Shown in pieces: positions 7,772-16,914 of a stretch of 64,000 nt of DNA. The translations under genes and the position numbers were made by a program. Below the pieces are notes generated by a model that was given only the letters and a program-made list of their open reading frames with translations, was not told where the DNA came from and did no database searches. Position 1 is the stretch's first letter. Every line of letters starts with the position of its first letter. The DNA is from Paenarthrobacter aurescens (lineage in GTDB: Bacteria; Actinomycetota; Actinomycetes; Actinomycetales; Micrococcaceae), in contig NZ_CP157456.1 of the NCBI RefSeq assembly GCF_041549525.1, forward strand, positions 2,542,001-2,606,000. Direction: 5' to 3'.

Positions 7772-9439
7772 GTGGCAAGCAGCAAAATGCGGCGCCTGGG
7801 CATGCAGTTAGGTGCTGCTGTACTGGCATTGGGGATGGCCGGATGCACCGGAACTTCGGTGCCGTCACCGTCGTCGTCCACCGGCGACTCCCCCGCCATT
7901 CTTCCCACGGCAACCTTCAATTTCGGCACCGCGTCCATGCCTTTGGGCCTCGATCCTGCCGTCACCGCCGATTCCGAGTCGTACCGCGTCACCCGCCAGG
8001 TCCTGGAAGGACTCGTGGGAGTAGATGGCGAAACAGGCCAAACGACGCCTCTTTTGGCCACGGAGTGGAAAGACAGCAATAACGGGCTGAGCTACGACTT
8101 CACGCTCCGTTCCGGCGTGACCTTCCACGACGGCACCGTCCTGGATGCTACGGCCGTTTGCGCCAACTTCAACCGGTGGTTCACCTTTCCGGAGACCCTC
8201 AGGAGCCAGGCGCCGGGGATATCCTTCCAGAGCGTCTTCAAGGCCTACTCCGACCAGCCGGTGTTCTCAATCTTCAAGGACTGCAAGGTAGTCTCGGCCA
8301 GCGACGTCCAGATCAATCTGACGCGCCCGTTCACCGGATTCCTTCAAGCATTGACCCTTCCGGCGTTTGCCATTTCTTCCCCGGCCGCCTTGGAGGCGCA
8401 GAAAGCCAACGTCCTTGACCAGGTCCGGAACGGCCAGGCCATATCCGCTTACGCCGGCCATCCAGTGGGCACCGGTCCCTACGAATTCACAGCGTGGGAT
8501 GAGAAAAAGCTCACACTGTCAAGTTACAAGGGCTACTGGGGCAACAAGGGACAGATCGCAACCATCAACTTCATCCCCTATGACCGCGCGGAATCACGGC
8601 AGCAAGCCCTCCTGGACGGCAAGATCGACGCCTACGACCTTGTGACCTCAGGCACGTTTGACCAATTGGTCAAAAAGGGTGTTCAGATCATCCAGCGCGA
8701 TCCCTTCTCCGTGATGTATTTGGGGATCAACCAGGCAGTGGCACCATTGGAAAAGCCCGAGGTGCGCCAAGCGATCGAGATGGCGATCGACAAAGAGACC
8801 TTGATCCGGAAGTTCTTCATCGACAACACGGCCCAGGCTTCACAGTTCGTGCCACCCAAGCTCAGCGGATTCAACAACAACGCTCCCTCCCTGGGGTACA
8901 ACCCGGACAAAGCCAAAGAGCTCTTGAAGAAGGCCGGCTACAAGGGTGAAGAACTGAAGTTCTACTACCCCCTCAACGCCACCCGGGCCTACATGCCCAC
9001 CCCGGAAAAGATCTACGCCGAACTCAGCCGCCAACTGGTTGCGGTCGGCTTCAACATCAAACCCGTTCCGGTTGACTGGGAAGACGGCTACCTCCAACGG
9101 GTCCAGTCAGCCGGCGACCGGGGCCTGCATCTGCTCGGCTGGAACGGCTCGTATGCCGACGCTGACAACTTCCTGGGACCGCTGTTCGGTGAAACCCGGG
9201 CCGAGTTCGGCTACGCCGACTCCGAGGTGTTCCACAAGATCGAACGCGCGCGGGCCATGCCCGAGGGCGATGACCGCAACGCCCAATACCAGGCCATCAA
9301 TGCAGAGATCGCGGCTTCAGTACCTGCCGTGCCCATCGCCTTCCCCATCTCGGCACTGGCACTGTCCGACAAGGTTGAAAGCTACCCGGCTTCCCCGGTC
9401 CTCAACGAAGTTTTCGCAAACGTCCGCCTAAAGCCTTGA
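7772..9439 (+). CDS. Peptide/nickel-type ABC transporter solute-binding lipoprotein (SBP family 5)
   Basis: The 555-residue product is an extracytoplasmic lipoprotein of the DppA/OppA class. The signal peptide ends in the lipobox LALGMAGC (Cys25). Family hallmarks follow: LDPAVTADSESYRVTRQVLEGLVG, LATEWKDSNNGLSYDFTLRSGVTFHDGT, VGTGPYEFTAWD and MYLGINQAVAPLEKPEVRQAI. The C-terminal domain contains LHLLGWNGSYADADNFLGPLF. I took the GTG at 7772, which has GAGGGG upstream; the frame continues about 32 codons further upstream without signal-peptide character. No permease or ATPase gene is adjacent, so it probably serves a transporter encoded elsewhere. Confidence 0.92.
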   Translation: MASSKMRRLGMQLGAAVLALGMAGCTGTSVPSPSSSTGDSPAILPTATFNFGTASMPLGLDPAVTADSESYRVTRQVLEGLVGVDGETGQTTPLLATEWKDSNNGLSYDFTLRSGVTFHDGTVLDATAVCANFNRWFTFPETLRSQAPGISFQSVFKAYSDQPVFSIFKDCKVVSASDVQINLTRPFTGFLQALTLPAFAISSPAALEAQKANVLDQVRNGQAISAYAGHPVGTGPYEFTAWDEKKLTLSSYKGYWGNKGQIATINFIPYDRAESRQQALLDGKIDAYDLVTSGTFDQLVKKGVQIIQRDPFSVMYLGINQAVAPLEKPEVRQAIEMAIDKETLIRKFFIDNTAQASQFVPPKLSGFNNNAPSLGYNPDKAKELLKKAGYKGEELKFYYPLNATRAYMPTPEKIYAELSRQLVAVGFNIKPVPVDWEDGYLQRVQSAGDRGLHLLGWNGSYADADNFLGPLFGETRAEFGYADSEVFHKIERARAMPEGDDRNAQYQAINAEIAASVPAVPIAFPISALALSDKVESYPASPVLNEVFANVRLKP

Positions 9440-9518
9440 CGATTCCCCGCAATTTCAGTATTGAGTCTGCGCGGGGATATTCTGTGACAGCCAGTGCCGC
9501 CGCTAACGGAGATTGATC

Positions 9519-11024
9519 GTGACCTTCATTTCCAAGACTCAACATGCCGACGTCGTCCTTATTGGCGGTGGAATCATGAGTGCCACCCTTGGTGCGTTCA
9601 TCAAGCAACTTGAACCCACCTGGACCATCTCCCTGTTCGAAAGACTCGACGAAGCAGGGCTCGAAAGTTCCGGCCCCTGGAACAACGCCGGCACCGGCCA
9701 TGCTGCGCTGTGTGAGCTTAACTACTCTCCCGCAGCAAAAGACGGTTCCGTGGACCCGTCCAAGGCCCTGCACATCAACGAGCAGTTCCAGCTGTCCCGC
9801 CAGTTCTGGTCCCACCTTGTGGACAGCAAGGTGATCGGTTCCCCCAAGGGCTTCATCAACACTGTTCCGCACATGAGCTTCGTCATCGGCGATGACCACG
9901 CGAACTTCCTCAAGACCCGCTACGAGGCCCTGAAGCCCAACACGCTGTTCCGCAGCATGGAGTACACCGAGGATCAGGACCAGATCGCCAAGTGGGCCCC
10001 GTTGATCGTCAAGGGACGGGACCGCAAGCAGCGCGTGGCCGCAACCCGCGCCGCTGAAGGCACCGACGTCGACTTCGGCGCCTTGACCCGTGAACTGACC
10101 GATTACCTGCAGGGCAGCGGTGCCGAGGTCAACTACGGACACGACGTCACCAACATCCACCGTGCAGCAGGCGGTGGATGGGACCTCTCCATCAAACACC
10201 CCAAGTCAGGTGAGCACGGCCGCATCCACGCGAAGTTCGTCTTCGTGGGAGCCGGTGGCGGAGCACTGCACCTGCTGCAGGCATCCGGCATCCCCGAAAG
10301 CAAGGGATACGGTGGTTTCCCCGTATCGGGCCAGTTCTTCCGCTGCACCGATGACGCCATCACCTCCCAGCACAGCGCCAAGGTCTACGGCCAGGCGTCC
10401 GTCGGTGCACCGCCCATGTCCGTCCCCCACCTGGACACCCGCTATGTGGACGGCAAGCGCTCCCTCCTGTTCGGACCCTACGCAGGGTTCTCCACCAACT
10501 TCCTCAAGACCTCCAGCTACCTGGATCTTCCGCTGTCCATCCGCCCGGGAAACATCATCCCCATGCTGGCCGTGGCCAAGGACAACATGGACCTCACCGC
10601 ATACCTCATCAAGGAGGTAGCCAAGCGGCATGAGGCCAAGGTTGAGGCCCTGCGCGAGTACTACCCCGAAGCTTCCGGGGGCAACTGGGAACTGATCACT
10701 GCAGGTCAGCGTGTACAAATCATCAAGAAGCATCCGCAAAAGGGTGGTGTCCTGCAGTTCGGCACTGAAGTCATCGCATCCCGCGATGGTTCCATTGGCG
10801 CACTGTTGGGCGCTTCTCCGGGCGCATCCACCGCTGTGCCCATCATGATCGAACTGTTGCAAAAGTCCTTCCCCAAGAACTTCAAGGGTTGGCAGTCCAA
10901 ACTCAAGGACATGATGCCGGGCTACGGCGTCAAGCTCAACGAGAACCCGGATCTGGCAGCCGAACTGGAAGCAAGCACCGCCAGGTCACTGCAATTGGAC
11001 GTGGCCAACGCCGTCCAAGGCTAG
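9519..11024 (+). CDS. mqo: Malate:quinone oxidoreductase
   Basis: The 501-residue product is an FAD-dependent peripheral membrane enzyme that oxidises L-malate to oxaloacetate and passes electrons to menaquinone. It is the main malate-oxidising step of the TCA cycle in many Actinobacteria. The N-terminus carries the FAD Rossmann motif [15 protein letters not shown] (about residues 11-25). [24 protein letters not shown] and [30 protein letters not shown] are strongly conserved in Mqo. The length matches the family. I chose GTG 9519, seven bases after ACGGAGA; a TTG two codons upstream is less likely. It is a single-gene unit. Confidence 0.96.
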   Translation: MTFISKTQHADVVLIGGGIMSATLGAFIKQLEPTWTISLFERLDEAGLESSGPWNNAGTGHAALCELNYSPAAKDGSVDPSKALHINEQFQLSRQFWSHLVDSKVIGSPKGFINTVPHMSFVIGDDHANFLKTRYEALKPNTLFRSMEYTEDQDQIAKWAPLIVKGRDRKQRVAATRAAEGTDVDFGALTRELTDYLQGSGAEVNYGHDVTNIHRAAGGGWDLSIKHPKSGEHGRIHAKFVFVGAGGGALHLLQASGIPESKGYGGFPVSGQFFRCTDDAITSQHSAKVYGQASVGAPPMSVPHLDTRYVDGKRSLLFGPYAGFSTNFLKTSSYLDLPLSIRPGNIIPMLAVAKDNMDLTAYLIKEVAKRHEAKVEALREYYPEASGGNWELITAGQRVQIIKKHPQKGGVLQFGTEVIASRDGSIGALLGASPGASTAVPIMIELLQKSFPKNFKGWQSKLKDMMPGYGVKLNENPDLAAELEASTARSLQLDVANAVQG

Positions 11025-11091
11025 GCCACACCCGGGGCTGCGGCCGGTTCCCGTCAGTCGAATCGTCACGTAGACCGCAGGAGTCAATGCA

Positions 11092-14000
11092 ATGTTCCGC
11101 TTGGCCAAACTGTCCCTGGGAAACCGGGCCCTGATCGCGCTGATCACCGTCTTTGCGGCGGTGTTCGGCGTGATCACCATGGGTTCACTGAAGCAGGAAC
11201 TCATTCCATCGATCGAGTTTCCGCAGATCACCGTGGTGACCTCAATGCCGGGCGCCTCTCCGGAGGTGGTGGACAAGCAGCTGAGCCAGCCGCTGGAAAC
11301 TGCTTTGAACAGCGTCGAGGGGCTTGAGTCAACAACATCGACCTCCCGCAACGGCGTATCCCAAATCACCATGGTGTTCACCTATGGTTCCAACCTGGAC
11401 CGGGCGCGCAACCAGATTGACAGGGCCATCTCCAACGCCAAGCGGGTGCTGCCCTCCGACGTCGAGCCCCAATCCATAGCCGGCAACATCAGCGACTTTC
11501 CGATCGTCTATCTGGCGGTTTCTTCGGACAAGCCGCTGAGCGAACTCAATGCAGATCTCCTGAGGCTGAGCGTTCCGCGTCTGCAGAAGATAGACGGCGT
11601 CCGCGGCGCGGATGTAACCGGCGGTTCCAGCCAGCACATCCTGATCAAGCCCCGCCCCGCGGACATGGCAACTACAGGGGCCTCTGTCCAGTCCATCAGC
11701 AATGCACTGAAGAACAACGGCACCTTGGTTCCCGTGGGCACCATAGAGGACCAGGGCAAGACCCTCTCCCTCCAGCTGGGCAGCCCTGTGGATTCCCTGG
11801 AAATCATCAAGGGGCTTCCTTTGGCCGGGGCAAAGAATGCCGCCACCATCGGAGCCGTTGCCGAAGTCAGCATCGAGGACGACGCCGCCACGTCCATCAC
11901 GCGCACCAACGGGAAGCCCACGTTGGCTCTTTCGGTTACCAAGAAGCCGGAGGGTGACACCGTGGCGATTTCGCATGCAGTGCGTGACGCAATCGGCCCC
12001 ATGGAAGAGGAACTGGGCAACAACGCCAGCTTCACACCGGTTTTCGACCAAGCTCCATTCATTGAAAAGTCCATCAAGGACCTCACCACCGAGGGGCTCC
12101 TGGGCCTTGGCTTCGCCGTAGCTGTCATCCTGGTGTTCCTGATGTCGGTACGTTCAACGTTGGTCACCGCCGTCTCCATCCCGCTGTCCTTGCTGATTAC
12201 TTTCATCGGGATTTCCGCCACGGGTTATTCGCTGAACATCCTGACTTTGGGTGCCCTCACCATTGCAATCGGGCGCGTGGTTGACGATTCGATCGTGGTC
12301 ATTGAGAACATTAAGCGGCATCTGAGTTATGGCGAGCCAAAGCTGACAGCCATCCTGACCTCCATCAGGGAAGTTGCCGGGGCCATCACGGCTTCCACCT
12401 TGACTACCGTGGCCGTGTTCCTTCCCATCGCTTTCGTGGGCGACCTCGCCGGTGAGCTGTTCCGGCCCTTCGCCTTGACCGTAACCATCGCGCTGTTGTC
12501 ATCACTGCTGGTTTCGCTGACAATCGTTCCGGTCCTGGCCTATTGGTTCCTTTCCTCACCCGGAAAGGGCGCTGAGGCACAGGCATCCGCCAAGGAAGCT
12601 GCGGAGAAAGCCCGGGAAGCCGAACAACGGAGTCGCCTCCAGCGCGGCTATCTTCCGATTCTTGCCAAGACGCAGAAACATCCCGTCATCACGTTGTCCG
12701 CCGCGGCATTGATTCTGGTGGCCACCATCGCCGTCTCGCCTCTTTTGGCCACTGATCTTTTGGGCCGCTCCGGCGAGAACAGCATGACAGTGCGCCAAGT
12801 CCTTCCGGCGGGCACCAGCCTGCAAGCCACCAGCGATGAAGCTTCCAAGGTCGAGGAATCGCTCAGGGGCATTGAGGGCATCAAGGACGTACAGGTCACG
12901 TCAGGTAACGCCCAGACAGGCTTCGCTGCGCTGACTTCCACCGGTTCGTCCAACTCGACGTTCACCATTGTCACCGATGAGAAGGTCAATCAAAGCAGAC
13001 TTCAGGACGAGGTGCGCGCCAGACTCGAAGGAGCCGCCGGAAAAGTCACAGTAGGGTCCCAGCAAGGCGGATTTGGCACGTCCTCCACAGTGGACATCAC
13101 CATCAGGGCCGCGAACTCCGCTGACCTGCAAACTGCAAGCGATGCCATGGTCAGCGCCATGGAGGGTGTCCCGGGCAGCTCTGAAGTGGCCACCAACCTT
13201 GCTTCGACGCAGTCGGTGGTCCAGGTCCGCGTTGACCGGGCCAAGGCCGTCGCGGCTGGCCTGACGGAAGAACAGGTGGGTGCATTCCTTGCATCAACCG
13301 TCAGCCCCATTCCAGCAGGTACGGTCAGGATCGAGACCAATGACTATCCGGTGCAGATCGGCGAGGGCACCCGCTTCACCAGCATTGCCGCTGTCCGTGC
13401 TCTTCAACTCCCCACCTCAGGCGGCGGGGTGCCGCTGCAGGCAATTGCCGCCGTCGAGCAAGTGGACACCCCCGTCTCGATTACCAGCAGCAACGGTCAG
13501 CGAACGGCGCGGGTAACCGTGACACCTTCAGGATCCAACCTTGGCAGTGTCAGCGCCGCGGTGCAGGAGCGGCTGGCAGGGGTGGAATTGCCCCCGGGAG
13601 TAACGGCTACCATCGGTGGGGCCACTACTCAGCAGGCTGAGTCCTTCCGGCAGCTCGGACTGGCTCTGCTGGCTGCAATCGCGATTGTCTATGTGATTAT
13701 GGTGGCCGCTTTCAAGTCCCTCATTCAGCCGCTCATCCTGTTGGTCTCGGTACCGTTCGCGGCAACCGGTGCCGTGGGCTTGCTGTTGGTCACCGGTGTT
13801 CCGCTGGGATTGCCGTCCCTGATCGGCATGCTGATGCTGGTGGGCATTGTGGTCACCAACGCCATTGTGCTGATCGACCTCATCAATCAATACCGCAAGC
13901 CACATAACGGCAGCCCGGGCATGAACGTAGCTGACGCCATCACGCACGGCGCACGCCAGCGGTTGCGTCCTATCCTCATGACGGCCCTGGCCACGGTGTT

Positions 14001-14307
14001 CGCCCTGACTCCCATGGCATTGGGGCTCACAGGCGGTGGTGGATTCATTTCCCAACCGCTGGCGATCGTGGTGATTGGTGGTCTTGTCTCGTCCACGGCG
14101 CTGACTCTGGTCCTGGTCCCGGTTCTCTACAAGCTTGTGGAAGGCCGCCGGGAGAAGAAGGAGTTGCAGAAGGCCCTTCAGGACAAACCACCGGTTTCAC
14201 CCGGCGACGGCCCCGGGAGCTCCGGATCGGCTGATTTTCAGGATTGGACCACTGGAATGATTCCCCGTGTTACCGGCCGCCGCGCCGCCCATAATCCCGC
14301 AGAGTAG
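11092..14307 (+). CDS. RND-family (HAE1/AcrB-like) efflux permease
   Basis: The 1071-residue product is an inner-membrane proton/drug antiporter of the resistance-nodulation-division superfamily. It has the expected repeat of one N-terminal helix, a large extracytoplasmic domain and a helix bundle, twice over. TM4 holds the proton-relay pair in GRVVDDSIVVIENIKRHL, and the second half has the matching VGIVVTNAIVLIDLINQYR. Dyad-half signatures such as QLSQPLETALNSVEGL and RNQIDRAISNAKRVLP are typical of HAE1 pumps. No membrane-fusion or outer-membrane partner is adjacent, which fits single-membrane relatives such as SwrC of Bacillus. The substrate is unknown. It starts with ATG and has a highly charged C-terminal tail. 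Confidence 0.93.
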   Translation: MFRLAKLSLGNRALIALITVFAAVFGVITMGSLKQELIPSIEFPQITVVTSMPGASPEVVDKQLSQPLETALNSVEGLESTTSTSRNGVSQITMVFTYGSNLDRARNQIDRAISNAKRVLPSDVEPQSIAGNISDFPIVYLAVSSDKPLSELNADLLRLSVPRLQKIDGVRGADVTGGSSQHILIKPRPADMATTGASVQSISNALKNNGTLVPVGTIEDQGKTLSLQLGSPVDSLEIIKGLPLAGAKNAATIGAVAEVSIEDDAATSITRTNGKPTLALSVTKKPEGDTVAISHAVRDAIGPMEEELGNNASFTPVFDQAPFIEKSIKDLTTEGLLGLGFAVAVILVFLMSVRSTLVTAVSIPLSLLITFIGISATGYSLNILTLGALTIAIGRVVDDSIVVIENIKRHLSYGEPKLTAILTSIREVAGAITASTLTTVAVFLPIAFVGDLAGELFRPFALTVTIALLSSLLVSLTIVPVLAYWFLSSPGKGAEAQASAKEAAEKAREAEQRSRLQRGYLPILAKTQKHPVITLSAAALILVATIAVSPLLATDLLGRSGENSMTVRQVLPAGTSLQATSDEASKVEESLRGIEGIKDVQVTSGNAQTGFAALTSTGSSNSTFTIVTDEKVNQSRLQDEVRARLEGAAGKVTVGSQQGGFGTSSTVDITIRAANSADLQTASDAMVSAMEGVPGSSEVATNLASTQSVVQVRVDRAKAVAAGLTEEQVGAFLASTVSPIPAGTVRIETNDYPVQIGEGTRFTSIAAVRALQLPTSGGGVPLQAIAAVEQVDTPVSITSSNGQRTARVTVTPSGSNLGSVSAAVQERLAGVELPPGVTATIGGATTQQAESFRQLGLALLAAIAIVYVIMVAAFKSLIQPLILLVSVPFAATGAVGLLLVTGVPLGLPSLIGMLMLVGIVVTNAIVLIDLINQYRKPHNGSPGMNVADAITHGARQRLRPILMTALATVFALTPMALGLTGGGGFISQPLAIVVIGGLVSSTALTLVLVPVLYKLVEGRREKKELQKALQDKPPVSPGDGPGSSGSADFQDWTTGMIPRVTGRRAAHNPAE

Positions 14308-14333
14308 CGAAAAACCAGCGAATCACGCTTGAT

Positions 14334-14366
14334 GGACAGGCCCGGGAACAATTCCCGGGCCTGTCC
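14334..14366 (+). terminator. Strong hairpin after the RND gene
   Basis: A perfect 15-bp stem (14334-14348 with 14352-14366, core GGCCCGGGAA) has a 3-base loop. Only TGTT follows, so the U tract is weak. Its position 27 bases after the RND stop supports a transcription end. Confidence 0.7.
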
Positions 14367-14374
14367 TGTTACAG

Positions 14375-14396
14375 GTATCGATACATGCAAATGCAT
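14375..14396. promoter_or_regulatory. Candidate operator: two adjoining palindromes upstream of the LLM oxidoreductase-MarR operon
   Basis: The 10-base perfect palindrome GTATCGATAC (14375-14384) is directly followed by an inverted repeat ATGCA-AA-TGCAT (14385-14396). Both lie 60-80 bases before the ATG of an oxidoreductase gene that is translationally coupled to a MarR gene. MarR proteins usually bind short dyads in their own promoter, so this is a reasonable autoregulatory site. It is an inference from position only. Confidence 0.45.
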
Positions 14397-14455
14397 CTAG
14401 TTTGAGGTACACTGATTACAGCGCCCGGGACCTCGGGCAGGGAGAAAGGCACATC

Positions 14456-15580
14456 ATGCAGATCGGCGTATTCAGCGTCAGCGACATCACCACTGACCCC
14501 ACCACGGGCCGCACGCCCACCGAAAACGAGCGCATCAAAGCCTCTGTTGCCATTGCCAGGAAGGTCGAAGAAATCGGCATGGACGTGTACGCCCTTGGCG
14601 AGCACCACAACCGCCCCTTCTTCTCCTCCTCCCCCACAACCACACTTGCCTACATTGCAGCCCAGACCGAGCGCATTACGCTGTCCACGGCTACAACGCT
14701 GATCACCACCAATGATCCGGTCAAGATCGCCGAAGACTTCGCAATGCTCCAGCACCTCTCCGATGGCCGCGTGGATCTGGTCCTCGGCCGAGGCAACACG
14801 GCTCCCGTGTACCCCTGGTTCGGAAAGAACATCCAGGACGGGATTGAGCTCGCGATCGAGAATTACAGCCTCCTTCGCAAGCTGTGGGATGAGGACACGG
14901 TCAACTGGTCCGGCAAGTTCCGTACACCCCTGCAGAACTTCACCTCCACACCGCGCCCGCTCGACGACGTCGCCCCCTTCGTGTGGCACGGCTCCATCCG
15001 CACCCCGCAGATCGCAGAAGTCGCTGCGTACTACGGCGACGGTTTCTTTGCCAACAACATCTTCTGGCCCAAGGAGCACTACCAGCAGCTGATCGGGCTG
15101 TACCGTGAGCGCTACGAGCACTACGGACACGGCGCGGCGGACCAGGCAATTGTTGGTCTTGGCGGACAGTTCTTCATGAGGAAGAACTCCCAGGATGCGG
15201 TGAAGGAATTCCGTCCGTACTTCGACAACGCGCCGGTTTACGGGCACGGGCCTTCACTGGAGGACTTCACCTCGCAGACTCCGCTGACCGTGGGCAGCCC
15301 GCAGGAAGTGATTGAGAAAACGCTGACGTTCCGCGAAGCCTTTGGTGACTACCAGCGCCAGCTGTTCCTGATCGACCACGCCGGCCTGCCTTTGAAGACG
15401 GTACTGGAGCAGTTGGATCTCTTCGGCGAAGAAGTCCTGCCGGTACTGAGGAAGGAATACGCTGCCATGAAGCCAGCCCACGTGCCTGACGCACCAACGC
15501 ACGCCTCACGCGTGGCTAAAGCCTTGGAAGCAAAGGTCAGCGAATCAGCCACCGCAGGTGCTGCGGGGCAGGACGCCTGA
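14456..15580 (+). CDS. LLM-class (luciferase-like) flavin-dependent oxidoreductase
   Basis: The 374-residue product has the bacterial luciferase-like TIM-barrel fold and uses FMNH2/F420-type flavin chemistry, most often monooxygenation. Conserved parts include MQIGVFSVSDIT, IGMDVYALGEHHNRPFFSSSPTTTLAYIAAQTERITLSTATTL (shown here by its HHNRPFFSSSP core), SDGRVDLVLGRGNT and VGSPQEVIEKTLTFREAFGDYQ. The start ATG 14456 follows GGGAGAAAGG. The stop overlaps the MarR start (TGATG at 15578-15582), so the pair is co-translated. The substrate is not predictable, though detoxification of an electrophile or quinone would fit control by MarR. Confidence 0.9.
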   Translation: MQIGVFSVSDITTDPTTGRTPTENERIKASVAIARKVEEIGMDVYALGEHHNRPFFSSSPTTTLAYIAAQTERITLSTATTLITTNDPVKIAEDFAMLQHLSDGRVDLVLGRGNTAPVYPWFGKNIQDGIELAIENYSLLRKLWDEDTVNWSGKFRTPLQNFTSTPRPLDDVAPFVWHGSIRTPQIAEVAAYYGDGFFANNIFWPKEHYQQLIGLYRERYEHYGHGAADQAIVGLGGQFFMRKNSQDAVKEFRPYFDNAPVYGHGPSLEDFTSQTPLTVGSPQEVIEKTLTFREAFGDYQRQLFLIDHAGLPLKTVLEQLDLFGEEVLPVLRKEYAAMKPAHVPDAPTHASRVAKALEAKVSESATAGAAGQDA

Positions 15581-16041
15581 TGTCCAGCCCTTCGGCGTCC
15601 TCCGCGGTTCGCCTCGCCGCCGAGACCTGGGAGTCCTTGTTCCGCTCCCAGGTGGCGGTGATGCGAAAGCTTCAGTCGGGACCGGCGTTCAAAACACTTC
15701 CCGTCAAGGAATACGATGTCCTCTTTACGCTGTCCAAGTGCCCTTCAGGTCAGCTCCGGCTCAACGAAATCAATGACAAGGTCCTGTTGAGCCAGTCCAG
15801 CCTGAGCCGCTTGGTGGACCGGTTGGAGAAGCGCGGGTTGGTGGAACGGACAACAGCCCCCGACGACGGCCGCGGGGTCCTGCTCTCACTCACCCCAGCG
15901 GGGAGTGAGCTCCAAAAAACAATTGGCCGGGAACATGTGCGGGACATCGCCAATCTGGTGGCACCTGCCCTCACAGCCGACGAGCAGCAGGAACTTCTGC
16001 GGCTGACGGAGAAGCTCCGCGCTTCGGTTGCCGGTCACTAA
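15580..16041 (+). CDS. MarR-family transcriptional regulator
   Basis: The 153-residue product is a MarR winged-helix dimer. LRLNEINDKVLLSQSSLSRLVDRLEKRGLVERTTAPDDGRGVLLSLTPAG covers the recognition helix (SQSSLSRLVDRLE) and the wing (DDGRGVLLSLT), at about residues 60-105. It is the second gene of an operon with the flavin oxidoreductase and starts inside that gene's stop codon. Likely role: sensing the oxidoreductase substrate and repressing the pair through the dyads at 14375-14396. Its last four bases overlap the convergent transglutaminase-like gene. Confidence 0.9.
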   Translation: MSSPSASSAVRLAAETWESLFRSQVAVMRKLQSGPAFKTLPVKEYDVLFTLSKCPSGQLRLNEINDKVLLSQSSLSRLVDRLEKRGLVERTTAPDDGRGVLLSLTPAGSELQKTIGREHVRDIANLVAPALTADEQQELLRLTEKLRASVAGH

Positions 16042-16844
16042 CGCAAGCTGATGAGCTCCCGGGGGTCCTCCACCGGGAGCTCTCCGTTAACGGAGGCACT
16101 GACCTTGAGCGTTTTCAGGGTCAGGCTGCCGCCCACCGTGGACAGGAACGCCGTGTCAGAAGAATCCCGCCCTGCGGTGATGCGGAGCATGGATTCACGG
16201 GGGGCCAGTCCGGTGGGATCAATAATGTGCCACGCACCGTTGATGTGGGCCTCGGCAACAGCATGGAAATCCATGGGGCTCAATCCGGGCGCATATACCG
16301 CAGCCAAACGGGCGGGGACGTCCTTGGACCGCAATAGTGCAATGGCAAGATGTGCGAAGTCCCGGCACACGCCTTTCCGGTGCAGCAAGGTTTCCACGGC
16401 TCCATCAGTGCCCCGGGAAGATCCGCTGACGTAGCGCAGTTCCCCGTTGACCCAATCCCGGACTGCCTGGAGCAGCTCGGCGCCGTGCAGGCCTCCGAAT
16501 TCGGCGTAGGAGGTAGGCAGCAACCTATCGGACTCCGCATACCGGCTGGGCCTGACGTACCTGATCAGTTCCATGGGACTGGAAGTGTCCGGCTCCCCGA
16601 AACCGTGAACCGTAGCCCGGTAATCCACTGTCACCTCACTCGGCTCGGTGAACTCCAGGTAGTGGAAACGGCCCCCGTGGTGGTCGCTGAGTTCGGCAAA
16701 AGGAACCTCAATACCATCACTGGTGATGGAGAGATTTTCCGCCAGGGACTCGTAACCATCATTATTGGCCACGGCGATGGCCATGGCCACCTTAGTGTTG
16801 GCTGCGGTCTTGAAAACGAGCGAGGCAGCAACATTGCGTTCCAT
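16038..16844 (-). CDS. Transglutaminase-like cysteine protease family protein
   Basis: The 268-residue product has the N-terminal beta domain and C-terminal papain-like transglutaminase core typical of actinobacterial transglutaminase-family proteins. The catalytic triad can be read as Cys160 in GVCRDFAHL, His194 in MDFHAVAEA and Asp209 in IIDPTG. No signal peptide is visible, so it is probably cytoplasmic. Most such proteins are thought to be peptidases or amidases rather than cross-linking enzymes. I chose ATG 16844, with CGGAGA upstream. A lipoprotein gene lies 70 bases upstream on the same strand. Confidence 0.88.
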   Translation of the reverse strand: MERNVAASLVFKTAANTKVAMAIAVANNDGYESLAENLSITSDGIEVPFAELSDHHGGRFHYLEFTEPSEVTVDYRATVHGFGEPDTSSPMELIRYVRPSRYAESDRLLPTSYAEFGGLHGAELLQAVRDWVNGELRYVSGSSRGTDGAVETLLHRKGVCRDFAHLAIALLRSKDVPARLAAVYAPGLSPMDFHAVAEAHINGAWHIIDPTGLAPRESMLRITAGRDSSDTAFLSTVGGSLTLKTLKVSASVNGELPVEDPRELISLR

Positions 16845-16914
16845 TGATCTCCGGGGTGGGTGTGCGGCGGATGGCCCCATGGCCGCCGTGTGGGTGGATC
16901 AGCCAATCGCAGGG

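Noticed and set aside
9444..9477. 7-bp stem (TCCCCGC/GCGGGGA) after the orphan binding-protein gene
   Set aside because: The loop is 20 bases and there is no T tract, so it is too weak to call a terminator.
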